DNA of 57,536 nt, taken from Bacteroidales bacterium. Lineage in GTDB: Bacteria; Bacteroidota; Bacteroidia; Bacteroidales; Rikenellaceae. Positions 43,500 through 53,301 of the stretch are shown in pieces. Both the position numbers and the translations under genes were made by a program. Within the stretch, counting starts at the first letter, position 1. Every line of letters begins with the position of its first letter. The notes beneath the pieces were generated by a model, which saw only the letters and a program-made list of their open reading frames with translations, was not told where the DNA came from and ran no database searches. The stretch spans positions 1 to 57,536 of the forward strand of contig CASPAC010000007.1 of NCBI GenBank assembly GCA_949419965.1, read 5' to 3'.

Positions 43500-44531
43500 T
43501 CATTTCAGAATGCGCACCTGCTCGCCGGGCTGCAGGCGGTAGACCCCCGCCGTGACGACCCGGTCGCCGGGTCCGACGCCGCTGTCGATGATCACGCGGT
43601 CGCTGCCGAAGAGCTCGCCGAGGGTCACCTCGCGCCGCTCGACCCGGTCGTCGGCATCGACGACCCAGACGTAGGTGCCGCCGCCCGTGGGTGCGTAGAT
43701 GGCCGAGAGCGGCAACGAAACGGCATCGGGCACGGGATCGGCCGAGAACATGGTGACGGTGCACGACATGCCGGGCGAGATGTCGTAGCGCACCGTATCG
43801 ACGCCGGCGAGCTTCAGCGTGACGGGGAATCCCGACGCGTCGGACGATGTGCGGGCATAATCTTTCAGCCGGGCGGCGAAACGCACGCCGCGGTAGTTGT
43901 CGAACGCCACCTCGAAACGGGTGGCCGTATCGGCCAACGCCCGCAGCCCCTGCTCGGGCATGGTGAACTTGACGGTCGTGGTATGCGGATCGACGAGCCG
44001 CAGGATGGCTTCACCGGCCTGCACGCGCTGGTAGTTGTCGACATAGGTAGCCTCGATGACGCCCGAGAAAGGAGCCTTGATCTTGGTGTCTTTCAAGAGG
44101 TCGAGGGCATTGTCGTAAGCCGAACGGGCCTGCGCGAAACGCGTACGGGCCGCCTCAGCCTCCTGGCGGGAGACGGCCTGGTGCTCAAGCAACCGCTGCA
44201 TGCGCTGCTGCTGGGAGCGCGCCTCCTCGAAAGCCGAGCGCGTAGCCGATACCTGCAACTCGACGTCGCGGGGGTCGAGCTCGGCGAGCAGCTCCCCGCG
44301 CACGACGCTTTCGCCCTGCGCCACGGGGATGTCGGCCACCTGGCCCGCGAGCTTGAAGGCGAGGGTCACGGCATCGTCGGGCGTGGCCATGCCGGCGAAA
44401 TCCTTGCGGATGGCCGATGCCTCCGCCGCGACAGCGATCTTGACGGGCCGCACCGGAGCGGAAGGAGCAACGCTCCCGGAACGGCAGGCACCGCACGACA
44501 AAGAGAGAAGAAACAGGAAGAGAGGGCGCAT
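43500..44531 (-). CDS. RND efflux membrane-fusion protein (HlyD/AcrA family)
   Basis: This 343-residue periplasmic adaptor has a lipoprotein-type signal (SLSCGAC near residues 10-16), a lipoyl-like domain with the KLAGQVADIPVAQGESV segment, a helical hairpin (about 95-150), and beta-barrel domains. It links the pump to the TolC-type channel. I chose the start at 44531 to give the signal peptide; the ATG at 44567 adds 12 residues and would bury it. It is the first gene of the operon. Confidence 0.9.
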   Translation of the reverse strand: MRPLFLFLLSLSCGACRSGSVAPSAPVRPVKIAVAAEASAIRKDFAGMATPDDAVTLAFKLAGQVADIPVAQGESVVRGELLAELDPRDVELQVSATRSAFEEARSQQQRMQRLLEHQAVSRQEAEAARTRFAQARSAYDNALDLLKDTKIKAPFSGVIEATYVDNYQRVQAGEAILRLVDPHTTTVKFTMPEQGLRALADTATRFEVAFDNYRGVRFAARLKDYARTSSDASGFPVTLKLAGVDTVRYDISPGMSCTVTMFSADPVPDAVSLPLSAIYAPTGGGTYVWVVDADDRVERREVTLGELFGSDRVIIDSGVGPGDRVVTAGVYRLQPGEQVRILK

Positions 44532-44673
44532 ACGAAAAAAGTTGGCTTCCTCCGGAAAGGAAGTCAACTTTCATACCACAGCCCTGCGGCCGGCCTCAAC
44601 GGACCAACATTCGGACGATCACGCCCGTACACCGCAGTCCGCACGCCGCCGGGAGCCCTGCCCCGCCGACGCG

Positions 44674-45789
44674 TCAGAAGCGCAAATCGTCAATATCGCG
44701 GCAATTGGCCTTGGCGGCGATGGTTCCGTCGTCGAGCACGACCAGGCCGTTGTTGGCGCGCAGCATGGTTTTCATGGTCGAGGCGTCGATGTTGTAACAC
44801 GGCACCCGCACCGAACCGAAAGCATGGCTGTAACCATCGTCGAGCGCATCGGGCGTCAGACAGACGACCTCAGCACCCTCGGCCCGGGCCGCGACGGCCA
44901 ACCGCTCCATGCGCCGCTCGCACCGCCGCGACAGGCGGTCGAAACGGGTGACGCACAACATGTAGAGCCGCCCGGGAGTGGCCAGCACACGCTCCGTGGC
45001 GTTGCCTTCGGCATCGTGCAGCGAAAACTCGCCGATCATGAAACGCGAAACATGCACCGCCTCGGGAGTGCGGGTATCGACCCACTCCCACACGTCGGCA
45101 TCCTGCCACTCGCTCTCCTCGAGCCCGAATTCGCGCACCTCGCCCGTGCGGAGGTTGCGATAGACGAGGACGGTTTCGGCCACGGCACCCTCCGACTCGA
45201 CCTCCGACATGGCCTCGCGGATGTTGACCCCGACGCGGTAAGGGAGAAAGTCGACGAGCGGAAGATGGCGGTAGCAATAATAACCCAGATACATCGACGA
45301 AGTGAAGAAGATGCAGGTCAGCGCGATCTCCAGCGCCTTGAAAGCGAAAATGCGGTCGGGACGGTAGCGCCACCACACCACCACGGCCATGGGCAGCAAC
45401 GCCAGATTCTTGAAGAACGTCTGCCACGGCGTGAGTTTCAACGCCTCGCCGAAGCAACCGCAGTCCTCGACGGGGAGGACCGTGGCGCTGAGGAAGGTGA
45501 GCACCGTGAAAAACGACATCGATGCCAAGGCGAAGATCGAAATCAACCGGATGCGCACCTTGAAAAGCAGCATGCACCCCATCATGAGCTCGGCGCCGCA
45601 CAGCCAGATCGAAAAACCCATGCTGGCGCGCTGGAGATACTCGATGCCGTAGATCGAGAGATATTCGTTGATCTTCAGGGCCGTGCCCCACGGATCGACG
45701 ACCTTGGTGAAACCCGACACGACGAACGTGCAGGCCAGCACGAGGCGGCAGACGCAGGCCGCCCACTTGAACAGACGGCTACTTCGCAT
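44674..45789 (-). CDS. BT_3928-type MauE/DoxX membrane protein with C-terminal thioredoxin-like domain
   Basis: This 371-residue protein has four membrane segments in the first 185 residues with the MauE/DoxX-type motif VEDCGCFGE (about 107-115), which often lies near quinone- or thiol-handling sites. A soluble C-terminal part follows (about 200-371) and looks thioredoxin-like, but no CxxC is seen in it. This matches the Bacteroidales BT_3928 family. Its start overlaps the end of tmk by 11 bp. A role in envelope redox chemistry is plausible but unproven. Confidence 0.78.
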   Translation of the reverse strand: MRSSRLFKWAACVCRLVLACTFVVSGFTKVVDPWGTALKINEYLSIYGIEYLQRASMGFSIWLCGAELMMGCMLLFKVRIRLISIFALASMSFFTVLTFLSATVLPVEDCGCFGEALKLTPWQTFFKNLALLPMAVVVWWRYRPDRIFAFKALEIALTCIFFTSSMYLGYYCYRHLPLVDFLPYRVGVNIREAMSEVESEGAVAETVLVYRNLRTGEVREFGLEESEWQDADVWEWVDTRTPEAVHVSRFMIGEFSLHDAEGNATERVLATPGRLYMLCVTRFDRLSRRCERRMERLAVAARAEGAEVVCLTPDALDDGYSHAFGSVRVPCYNIDASTMKTMLRANNGLVVLDDGTIAAKANCRDIDDLRF

Positions 45790-46471
45790 GGACGGGAAAG
45801 AGAGGATTCAACAAATCGCATATCTTGGCGAAGATGCCCTGCGGCGTCTCCATGCCGCCGCAATCGTTGCTGCAATCGACCACGCGCAGCGCAGGATCGA
45901 GAGCTGCGGTATCGAGGTAGACCTCGCGCACGGCACGCTGGAGGGCGAGCGACGACTCGTGGATGTCCTCGGCGCCTTGCAGGTAGCTGCGGTCGTCGCC
46001 CTCGCGCACGGCGGAGAGCTTGCGCTCAGTGAACGAAAAGGGCACGTCGAGGAACAACGACAGATCGGGCCGCGGCAGGGCGTTGTGTCCGAACTCGAGA
46101 TCGAGGATCCAACGGGCCAGCCTGCGGCGCTCGTCGCCCGCGGGCAGCTTGGCGCACTGGTAACCGACGTTGGAATAGACATAGCGGTCGAGCAGCACGG
46201 CCTTGCCGTCGGCGATCCACTGCCGGATCTGGGGCGCGGCCTCGGCCCGGTCGCCGGCAAAGAGCAAGGCGACGAGGTAGGGATCGACCCGGTCGGCGCT
46301 GCCGAACTCGCCGCGCAGAAAACGGGCGACGAGCTCGCCGTAGACCGGAGCGTCGAAACGCGGAAAATGGAGATAGGCGCTCTCGATGCCGCGCTGCGCG
46401 AACCGCTCGCGCAACAAACCGATCTGCGTCGATTTGCCGGCACCGTCCAGGCCTTCGAGTACGATGAACAT
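45779..46471 (-). CDS. tmk: Thymidylate kinase
   Basis: This 230-residue enzyme phosphorylates dTMP to dTDP in the cytoplasm. The P-loop GLDGAGKST is at about 7-15, DRYVYSNVGYQ is the family's DRY/F motif near 96-106, and the lid region follows. Length is slightly above the usual 205-215. It lies 22 bp after sufS and may be co-transcribed with the suf genes. Confidence 0.92.
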   Translation of the reverse strand: MFIVLEGLDGAGKSTQIGLLRERFAQRGIESAYLHFPRFDAPVYGELVARFLRGEFGSADRVDPYLVALLFAGDRAEAAPQIRQWIADGKAVLLDRYVYSNVGYQCAKLPAGDERRRLARWILDLEFGHNALPRPDLSLFLDVPFSFTERKLSAVREGDDRSYLQGAEDIHESSLALQRAVREVYLDTAALDPALRVVDCSNDCGGMETPQGIFAKICDLLNPLFPVHAK

Positions 46472-46493
46472 AGGGGTTTCTTCGTTTATGGCA

Positions 46494-47714
46494 TTAGGAG
46501 CGCAACATGCGCACGGCCCGCCGCAAGCCCTCGGCCAGGGCGTCGACCTCGGAGAAGGTGTTGTAGAGGGCCAGCGAGACGCGGCACATGCCCGTGACGC
46601 CGAAATGGTCCATGACGGGCTCGGCGCAATGGTGGCCCGTACGGACGGCGATGCCGAGCTTGTCGAGGATCATCCCGAGGTCGTAGGGATGCACGCCCTC
46701 GACGTTGAACGAGACGATGGGACACTTGTCGGGAGTCCGGCCGTAGATGCGGAGCCCGTCGATTTCGCTGAGCTCCGCTTCGGCCCGGCGGAGCAGGGCG
46801 GTCTCGTAGGCTTCGACCTCGGCGGGATCGAAACGCTGCACGAACTTCACGGCCTCGCCCAACCCGATGGCCCCGATGAAATTGGCCGTGCCGGCCTCGA
46901 ACTTGAGCGGCACGGGAGCATAGGTCGTACGGGCGAAAGTGACGCGGTCGACCATGTCGCCGCCGCCCAGAAAAGGCGGCATGGCTTCCAGAAGCGCCCG
47001 CTTGCCGAAGAGCACGCCGATGCCTGTGGGGCCGTAGAGCTTGTGGCCCGAAAAAGCATAGAAATCGAAGTCCGAAGCCCGGACGTCGACCCCGCCGTGC
47101 ACGGCGCCCTGGCACCCGTCGACCACGACGATGGCGCCGACGGCGTGCGCCGCGTCGACCACGGGCCGCAGGTCGGGCCGCGAACCGAGCGTATTGGAAG
47201 CCTGCGTCACGGCGACGACACGCGTGCGAGCGTCGATGAGCTGGCCGAGCAACTCGCTACGCAGACGGCCCGTATCGTCGAACGGCAGCATGCGGACTTC
47301 GGCGCCCTTGCGCTCGGCCAGCAACTGCCACGGCACCAGGTTGGAGTGATGCTCCATCTCGCTGACGAGGATGTTGTCGCCCGCCCCGACGAACCTTTCG
47401 CCCCAGGCATAGGCCACGGTGTTGAGCGACGCGGTGGCGCCGGACGTGAAGATCACCTCCTCCTTCTCGGCGGCCCCGATCCACCCGGCGATCCGGGCGC
47501 GGGCCTCCTCGTAGGCCTCGGTGGTCTGCTCGGCGAGGAAATGCACGCCGCGATGGATGTTGGCATTCTGCCAACGCATGAGACGGTCGACCGTCTCGAT
47601 CACCGACCGGGGCTTCTGCGCCGTGGCGCCGCTGTCCAGATAGACGAGCGGCCGGCCGTAGACCTCGCGGGAGAGAATCGGGAACTCCTCGCGTATTTGA
47701 TTGACGTCGAACAT
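46494..47714 (-). CDS. sufS: SufS cysteine desulfurase
   Basis: This 406-residue PLP enzyme takes sulfur from cysteine and supplies it for Fe-S cluster assembly. The PLP lysine is in AFSGHKLYGPTG, and the catalytic Cys lies in RTGHHCAEPVM near the C-terminus (group II desulfurase loop). It ends the sufBCDS cluster, 5 bp after sufD. No SufE or SufU gene is in the window. Confidence 0.93.
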   Translation of the reverse strand: MFDVNQIREEFPILSREVYGRPLVYLDSGATAQKPRSVIETVDRLMRWQNANIHRGVHFLAEQTTEAYEEARARIAGWIGAAEKEEVIFTSGATASLNTVAYAWGERFVGAGDNILVSEMEHHSNLVPWQLLAERKGAEVRMLPFDDTGRLRSELLGQLIDARTRVVAVTQASNTLGSRPDLRPVVDAAHAVGAIVVVDGCQGAVHGGVDVRASDFDFYAFSGHKLYGPTGIGVLFGKRALLEAMPPFLGGGDMVDRVTFARTTYAPVPLKFEAGTANFIGAIGLGEAVKFVQRFDPAEVEAYETALLRRAEAELSEIDGLRIYGRTPDKCPIVSFNVEGVHPYDLGMILDKLGIAVRTGHHCAEPVMDHFGVTGMCRVSLALYNTFSEVDALAEGLRRAVRMLRS

Positions 47715-47719
47715 CTTTC

Positions 47720-48550
47720 TTATCGGATCTTCTCCATTTTACGGGACATGGCGTCTGCCAGGGCCTCGCCCAAGGCGTCGATGCCGCAGCGCCGCACGAT
47801 GTCGCCGGCGAAGCCCTCGATCTGCAGACGCCGGGCCTGAGCCGGACTCAGCCCGCGCTGCCGCATGTAGAGGATGGCATCGGCATCCATCTGCCCCACC
47901 GTGGCGCCGTGCGAACACTTGACGTCGTCGGCATAGATTTCAAGCTGGGGCTTGGCATCGATGCGGGCCGTTTCGCTCAACAGGATGTTGCGGCTCTGTT
48001 GGCGGGCGTCGGTCCGCTGCGCATCGCGGGCGACGTAGACCAATCCCCGGAACTCGCCCACGGCGCAGCCGCCGGCGATACCCTTGACGAGCGAATCGCT
48101 GCTGCAATCGGGCACGTTGTGGGCCGTATGCAGGTCGATGACGCAATGCTCCTCGCCGGCGGCCAGAAAGAGCCCGCCCAGCGAACTCTCGGCATGGGCG
48201 CCGTCGAGATCGACGCGATACGAGGCATTGGCGCTCGCGAGCTGCACGGCCGTCATGCAACACCGGCTTCGGGCCGCCTGCATCACCGTTGTTTCGGCGA
48301 AAGCCTCGGCGAGGAAGATTTCGGTGAACTGCAAGGCGGCGTCCTGCTCCAACAAAACGGAGAGCGCCGCCGCGACGGGCTTCTTGTACACGACGACCAA
48401 GCGCGCCGAAACGCCGGCGGCAACCTCGACGCGCAACTTTGCAGGGTCGACGGCGACGAACGGCTGCACTGCGTCGGAATCGACCCCGATGCGGAGCCGC
48501 TCGCTCCCGACGGACCGGAACCCGCTGAGAATATCGGTCATGGCGGCCAT
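47720..48550 (-). CDS. sufD: SufD, short form
   Basis: This 276-residue protein keeps the beta-helix core and C-terminal helices of SufD, including the conserved DDVKCSHGATVGQMD segment and the C-terminal RGLSPAQARRL. It pairs with SufB and SufC as the Fe-S scaffold complex. SufD proteins are usually over 400 residues, so the N-terminal helical domain and first part of the beta-helix are absent. There is no upstream open frame to hold them, as sufC ends 1 bp into the start (TAATG). The reading frame is clean, so this looks like a real short variant. Confidence 0.85.
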   Translation of the reverse strand: MAAMTDILSGFRSVGSERLRIGVDSDAVQPFVAVDPAKLRVEVAAGVSARLVVVYKKPVAAALSVLLEQDAALQFTEIFLAEAFAETTVMQAARSRCCMTAVQLASANASYRVDLDGAHAESSLGGLFLAAGEEHCVIDLHTAHNVPDCSSDSLVKGIAGGCAVGEFRGLVYVARDAQRTDARQQSRNILLSETARIDAKPQLEIYADDVKCSHGATVGQMDADAILYMRQRGLSPAQARRLQIEGFAGDIVRRCGIDALGEALADAMSRKMEKIR

Positions 48551-49302
48551 TATTCCTTATACTCGTTAATCAACCAATCGTAACCCTCCTTCTCGAGCTT
48601 GAGGGCCAACGTCTTGTCGCCCGAGTGGATGATGCGGCCCTTGTAGAGGACGTGCACCACGTCGGGGACGATGTAATCCAACAAACGCTGGTAATGGGTG
48701 ATGACCACCGTGGCGTTCTGCGGCGTATGCAGCTTGGTGACGCCCGTGGCGACGATGCGCAGAGCGTCGATGTCGAGCCCCGAATCGGTCTCGTCGAGAA
48801 TGGCCAGCTTGGGGTCGAGCATGGCCATCTGGAAAATCTCGTTCTTCTTCTTCTCGCCGCCCGAGAAACCCTCGTTGACGGCGCGCGAGGTGAGCTTGGC
48901 GTCCAGTTCGACCACGGTGCTTTTCTCGCGCATGAGCTTGAGGAACTCGGCGGCGGACAACGGCTCCTGACCGCGGAACTTGCGCTGCTCGTTGACGGCC
49001 AGCTTCATGAAATTGGCCATCGTGATGCCGGGAATCTCGACGGGATACTGGAACCCGAGGAAAAGCCCCGAACGGGCCCGGTCCTCGATGGACATAGCAA
49101 GCAGATCCTGCCCCTCGAACGAAGCGGACCCTTCGGTGACGGTGAACTTTTCGTTGCCGGCCAAAACCGACGCCAAGGTCGACTTGCCCGACCCGTTGGG
49201 CCCCATGATGGCGTGCACCTCGCCGGCCCGGACCTCGAGGTCGATGCCCCGCAAAATCTCCTTGCCGTCGACCGACGCATGCAGATTCTTTACACTCAAC
49301 AT
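48550..49302 (-). CDS. sufC: SufC ATPase
   Basis: This 250-residue ABC-type ATPase drives conformational change in the SufBC2D scaffold. Walker A GPNGSGKST is at about 35-43, the signature is in NEGFSGGEKKKNEIFQM, Walker B is LAILDETDSGLD, and the switch His follows in VVITHYQRLL. The gene overlaps sufD by one base and lies 24 bp after sufB. Confidence 0.95.
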   Translation of the reverse strand: MLSVKNLHASVDGKEILRGIDLEVRAGEVHAIMGPNGSGKSTLASVLAGNEKFTVTEGSASFEGQDLLAMSIEDRARSGLFLGFQYPVEIPGITMANFMKLAVNEQRKFRGQEPLSAAEFLKLMREKSTVVELDAKLTSRAVNEGFSGGEKKKNEIFQMAMLDPKLAILDETDSGLDIDALRIVATGVTKLHTPQNATVVITHYQRLLDYIVPDVVHVLYKGRIIHSGDKTLALKLEKEGYDWLINEYKE

Positions 49303-49326
49303 ATCTTTTTGTCTTGTTTTATGCTG

Positions 49327-50766
<1,440 letters not shown>

Positions 50767-50782
50767 TTATATATGCAACTTT

Positions 50783-50830
50783 TTTCCGCCCTGACAAAAC
50801 CCCGAACTTGTTCGGCTCTGCCCCGGCTTA
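50783..50830 (-). promoter_or_regulatory. Leader element GCAGAGC-N28-GAAA upstream of sufB
   Basis: On the minus strand GGGGCAGAGC (GCAGAGC 50815-50821) is followed after exactly 28 nt by GAAA (50783-50786). The hairpin CCGAACAAGTTCGG lies directly after GAGC. The element ends 16 bp before the sufB start. Confidence 0.5.
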
Positions 50831-50848
50831 AAAACCGTCTCTGCAATG

Positions 50849-50876
50849 CTAAAATATCCTACTGCGACCCTGCAAA
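50849..50876 (-). promoter_or_regulatory. Possible sufB promoter
   Basis: On the minus strand TTTG (50873-50876), a short 16-nt spacer and TATTTTAG (50849-50856, one mismatch). The short spacing makes this a weak call. Confidence 0.35.
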
Positions 50877-50879
50877 ACC

Positions 50880-51421
50880 GATGCCGGGGAGCAACCGCAC
50901 GTGCTCGCGGAGCAGCCTGCCTAAGCCGCAGAAAATTGGAACAAAGGTACGAAATCAATTTGCAATTTCAAACGCGAAAAGACAAAACTGCACCTCGCCG
51001 GCGAATTTGCGGCCGCGAGGAAAGAACGGCCCGCCCCGGCACGGGACAATGATTTGTCAAGCCGTATTTCACTCGGGAAGATGCAGGGACAAAGCACGCG
51101 GGCGCACGAAGTGCGGCAGCAGTCGGTCGATCGGCGCAACATTCCGTTTTCCGATTCGGCCTATCGATCGCTATTTCGGTCCTGTTGTTCGCCGGGCGCT
51201 CCGGCGATACAATCTTTTATTTATCTTGCGCCGCCGAAATGCAAACGAAGGTTCGGACCGGAATCTGCAAGCCGGCGAAAACCACGGTCACACAGATGCC
51301 GGACCCCGAATCGGACGTATTCAAATATACTCTCGCACAGAGCCTTTCGCCGCACGGAACAAACGTTTTGTGTTATAGAAATAACGCAATAGGACTTTTT
51401 GGTGAAAAAATTGGTCCAAAA
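50880..51421. other. Gene-free stretch between sufB and the AraC remnant
   Basis: A 102-codon open frame (51185-51493) crosses it but runs through the promoter at 51422-51451 and resembles no family I know. A small inverted repeat GTTAT-AGAA-ATAAC lies near 51372. Nothing else is supported. Confidence 0.4.
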
Positions 51422-51451
51422 TTTGCGGGGGGGGGATTTTTTGTATCTTTG
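51422..51451 (+). promoter_or_regulatory. Promoter with a G9 tract in its spacer
   Basis: TTTG (51422-51425), an 18-nt spacer and TATCTTTG (51444-51451). Nine consecutive G residues (51427-51435) make up half of the spacer. Each G gained or lost would change the spacing between the two elements, the classic arrangement for promoter phase variation. The gene downstream is a decayed AraC regulator. Confidence 0.65.
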
Positions 51452-51489
51452 CAACATCCGGGCACTACGCTGGATGTTCGGATACTGGG

Positions 51490-51888
51490 ATGAAGACGCA
51501 ACTCACATCCTTCGGGAGCACCGCTCGACATCTGGTCGGGCGGTGTTTTTCGTATCCGCCCGAAGCGGAGAGCCATTCGTTTTTCTTCATCGACCAGCGC
51601 GTGGAGCCGAGTCCCGAAGCCAAGCTGCACCGTCACGCTGCGCGGGAGCTGTATTATATTGTGCAAAGAGATGACCTTTTCGCAGTTCGTCACGCAACAC
51701 CGCTTGAATATGGCCCGCGAGCTGCTAAAGCATTCACCAAAATGAGTATCGGAATTTGCTATACGGTCGGCTTCAACGACCTGCCGCATTTCGTGCGGGT
51801 GTTTACGAAAAATATCGGGATGCCGCCGTCGCAATACCGGAAAAGTTGCAACAGAATGAGAACTGACCGAATCCATTCCGCATCATAA
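51490..51888 (+). pseudogene. Decayed AraC-family regulator
   Basis: An open frame of 132 codons encodes the start of an AraC cupin domain (about residues 18-58, with KLHRHAARELYYIVQ) and the end of an AraC helix-turn-helix domain (MSIGICYTVGFNDLPHFVRVF ... PPSQYRKS). The missing link TFSQFVTQHRLNMARELLKHSP is present at about 51673-51748 but in a different frame. Thus most of the middle of a normal 270-300-residue protein is deleted and two frameshifts surround the remnant. A G9-containing promoter lies upstream. Confidence 0.75.
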
Positions 51889-52124
51889 GACTTCCGGACT
51901 TTAGCAAGGGAATGTGAAACTGCGGCAAAGAGAAAGCAAGCCGGCGAACGATTGCCGCAGAACCGGGGCCGAGCGGCCATATTATAATTAGAGAGATACG
52001 ACCGGCAAAGAACAGCCAAACCCGCCCAAAGAAACCGACCGAAACAAAAACGACTCGCGACCCGGTTTCGGGCGGGCCGGAGAGCCGGCATAAATTACGG
52101 AAAAGAGTACACCCGCAAAAAGAC

Positions 52125-52158
52125 AAAAAAAAGCGACCGCCGGAAAACCGGCAGCCGC
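52125..52158 (-). terminator. Terminator of the rplU-rpmA operon
   Basis: On the minus strand a GC-rich stem (GCCGG/CCGGC core with a TTTT loop and outer GCG/CGC pairs) is followed by eight T residues. It lies about 25 bp past the rpmA stop. Confidence 0.82.
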
Positions 52159-52182
52159 CATTATGGATGAAAGCGAAAAACG

Positions 52183-52443
52183 CTATTCGCTCAGAGGAGT
52201 TACGCTGACGTAAGACTTGCCCTCGCCCTTCTTGCAGAAAGCGACCGTACCGTCGACCAGCGCGAAGAGCGTATGATCCTTACCCATGCCTACGTTCTCA
52301 CCGGCGTTGTGAACCGTGCCGCGCTGACGAACGATGATGTTGCCCGCCTTTGCGAACTGACCGCCGAACAATTTGATGCCGAGTCGCTTGCTTTCCGACT
52401 CGCGGCCGTTCTTCGAACTACCTACACCTTTCTTATGTGCCAT
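52183..52443 (-). CDS. rpmA: 50S ribosomal protein bL27
   Basis: This 86-residue protein starts [22 protein letters not shown], the conserved bL27 N-terminus that reaches the peptidyl transferase centre. The first residues follow Met directly, without the cleavable N-terminal extension seen in some Firmicutes. It is 20 bp downstream of rplU, the usual pairing. Confidence 0.97.
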   Translation of the reverse strand: MAHKKGVGSSKNGRESESKRLGIKLFGGQFAKAGNIIVRQRGTVHNAGENVGMGKDHTLFALVDGTVAFCKKGEGKSYVSVTPLSE

Positions 52444-52463
52444 GTTGCTTCGGTTTTAAAAGG

Positions 52464-52775
52464 TTATGCGACGACTTCCTCGATGAGAATCTGCGTCAGA
52501 TACTGGCGATGACCGTTGCATTTCTGGTATCCCGTGCGACGCTTTTTCTTGAAGACCAGGACCTTGTCGTCCTTCAGGTGCTTCAGGATCTTGCACTTTA
52601 CCGTGGCGCCTTTCACTACAGGTGCGCCGACTTTGACCTGACCGTCGTTGTCTGTGAGCAGGACCTTGTCGAAACTTACGGACGAATTCTCTTCGCCCTG
52701 GAGACGGTGAACATAAAGTTTCCGACCTTTCTCAGCCTTGAATTGCTGACCTGCAATCTCTACTATAACGTACAT
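52464..52775 (-). CDS. rplU: 50S ribosomal protein bL21
   Basis: This 103-residue protein shows the bL21 start [17 protein letters not shown] and the C-terminal [21 protein letters not shown] segment that contacts 23S rRNA. The start at 52775 is the family's standard one; an upstream in-frame ATG at 52808 would overlap the promoter. Confidence 0.96.
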   Translation of the reverse strand: MYVIVEIAGQQFKAEKGRKLYVHRLQGEENSSVSFDKVLLTDNDGQVKVGAPVVKGATVKCKILKHLKDDKVLVFKKKRRTGYQKCNGHRQYLTQILIEEVVA

Positions 52776-52805
52776 CGAATGCGATTGGTTATATAATTCG
52801 GAGTG

Positions 52806-52835
52806 CAAATATACGCATATTTATCGTATAAACAA
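52806..52835 (-). promoter_or_regulatory. Promoter of rplU-rpmA
   Basis: On the minus strand TTG (52833-52835), a 19-nt spacer and TATATTTG (52806-52813), with an exact -7 match. The leader would be about 25 nt. Confidence 0.7.
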
Positions 52836-52929
52836 CACCCGCGGGAACTTTTTTTCTCCGCCCCGCCCTCTGGCACGGTTTTGGGCGCTGCCGGGGCCGT
52901 TCCCGGGCTTCGGACCGGAGTTATACGCC

Positions 52930-53301
52930 ATGCAACGGATATTGATCGCTTCCGACGACGGGTTTTCCCGCGAACTGATCCGCCTGGCCCTCGCAGGGCT
53001 GGGTGCCGAAGTGAGGTGCGCAGGGTGCGGCGCCGAACTCGAACGGCTCTGCGCCCGCGTGCTGTTCGACCTGATCATCGTCCTGCAGACGGCACCCTTT
53101 TTCTGCGGCCGCGAACTGATCGGCCGGCTGCGGCCCCCGGGACTGCGCCGGCCGCTGGTCTATGTGGTGTCGTGGCAGCAGAGCGAGCAGACGGTGCTGA
53201 GCCTGCTGGAGTGCGGCGTGAATCAATATCTGACTTTCCCCGTGAGCCTGCAACGGCTGAGAGCCAAGGTCGCGGGCGATCTGACATTGCAACAGCCATG
53301 A
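52930..53301 (+). CDS. Degenerate (pseudo-)receiver domain protein
   Basis: This 123-residue single-domain protein has the fold pattern of a response-regulator receiver. The acidic pair D9-D10 is kept. The phosphorylated Asp at the end of strand 3 is replaced (DLIIVLQ, Leu at about 52), and the signalling Lys is replaced by Phe (YLTFPV, about 103), so phosphorylation is unlikely. No output domain or histidine kinase is encoded nearby. Its stop overlaps the next gene's start by 4 bp. It may be a protein-binding module for its two membrane neighbours. Confidence 0.7.
   Translation: MQRILIASDDGFSRELIRLALAGLGAEVRCAGCGAELERLCARVLFDLIIVLQTAPFFCGRELIGRLRPPGLRRPLVYVVSWQQSEQTVLSLLECGVNQYLTFPVSLQRLRAKVAGDLTLQQP

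Noticed and set aside
44568..44673. A fifth copy of the GCAGAGC leader element upstream of the efflux operon
   Set aside because: The core reads GCAGGGC and no GAAA follows at the fixed distance.
51185..51493. A 102-codon plus-strand frame upstream of the AraC remnant
   Set aside because: It runs through the G9 promoter into the next leader, has no ribosome-binding site, and resembles no known protein.
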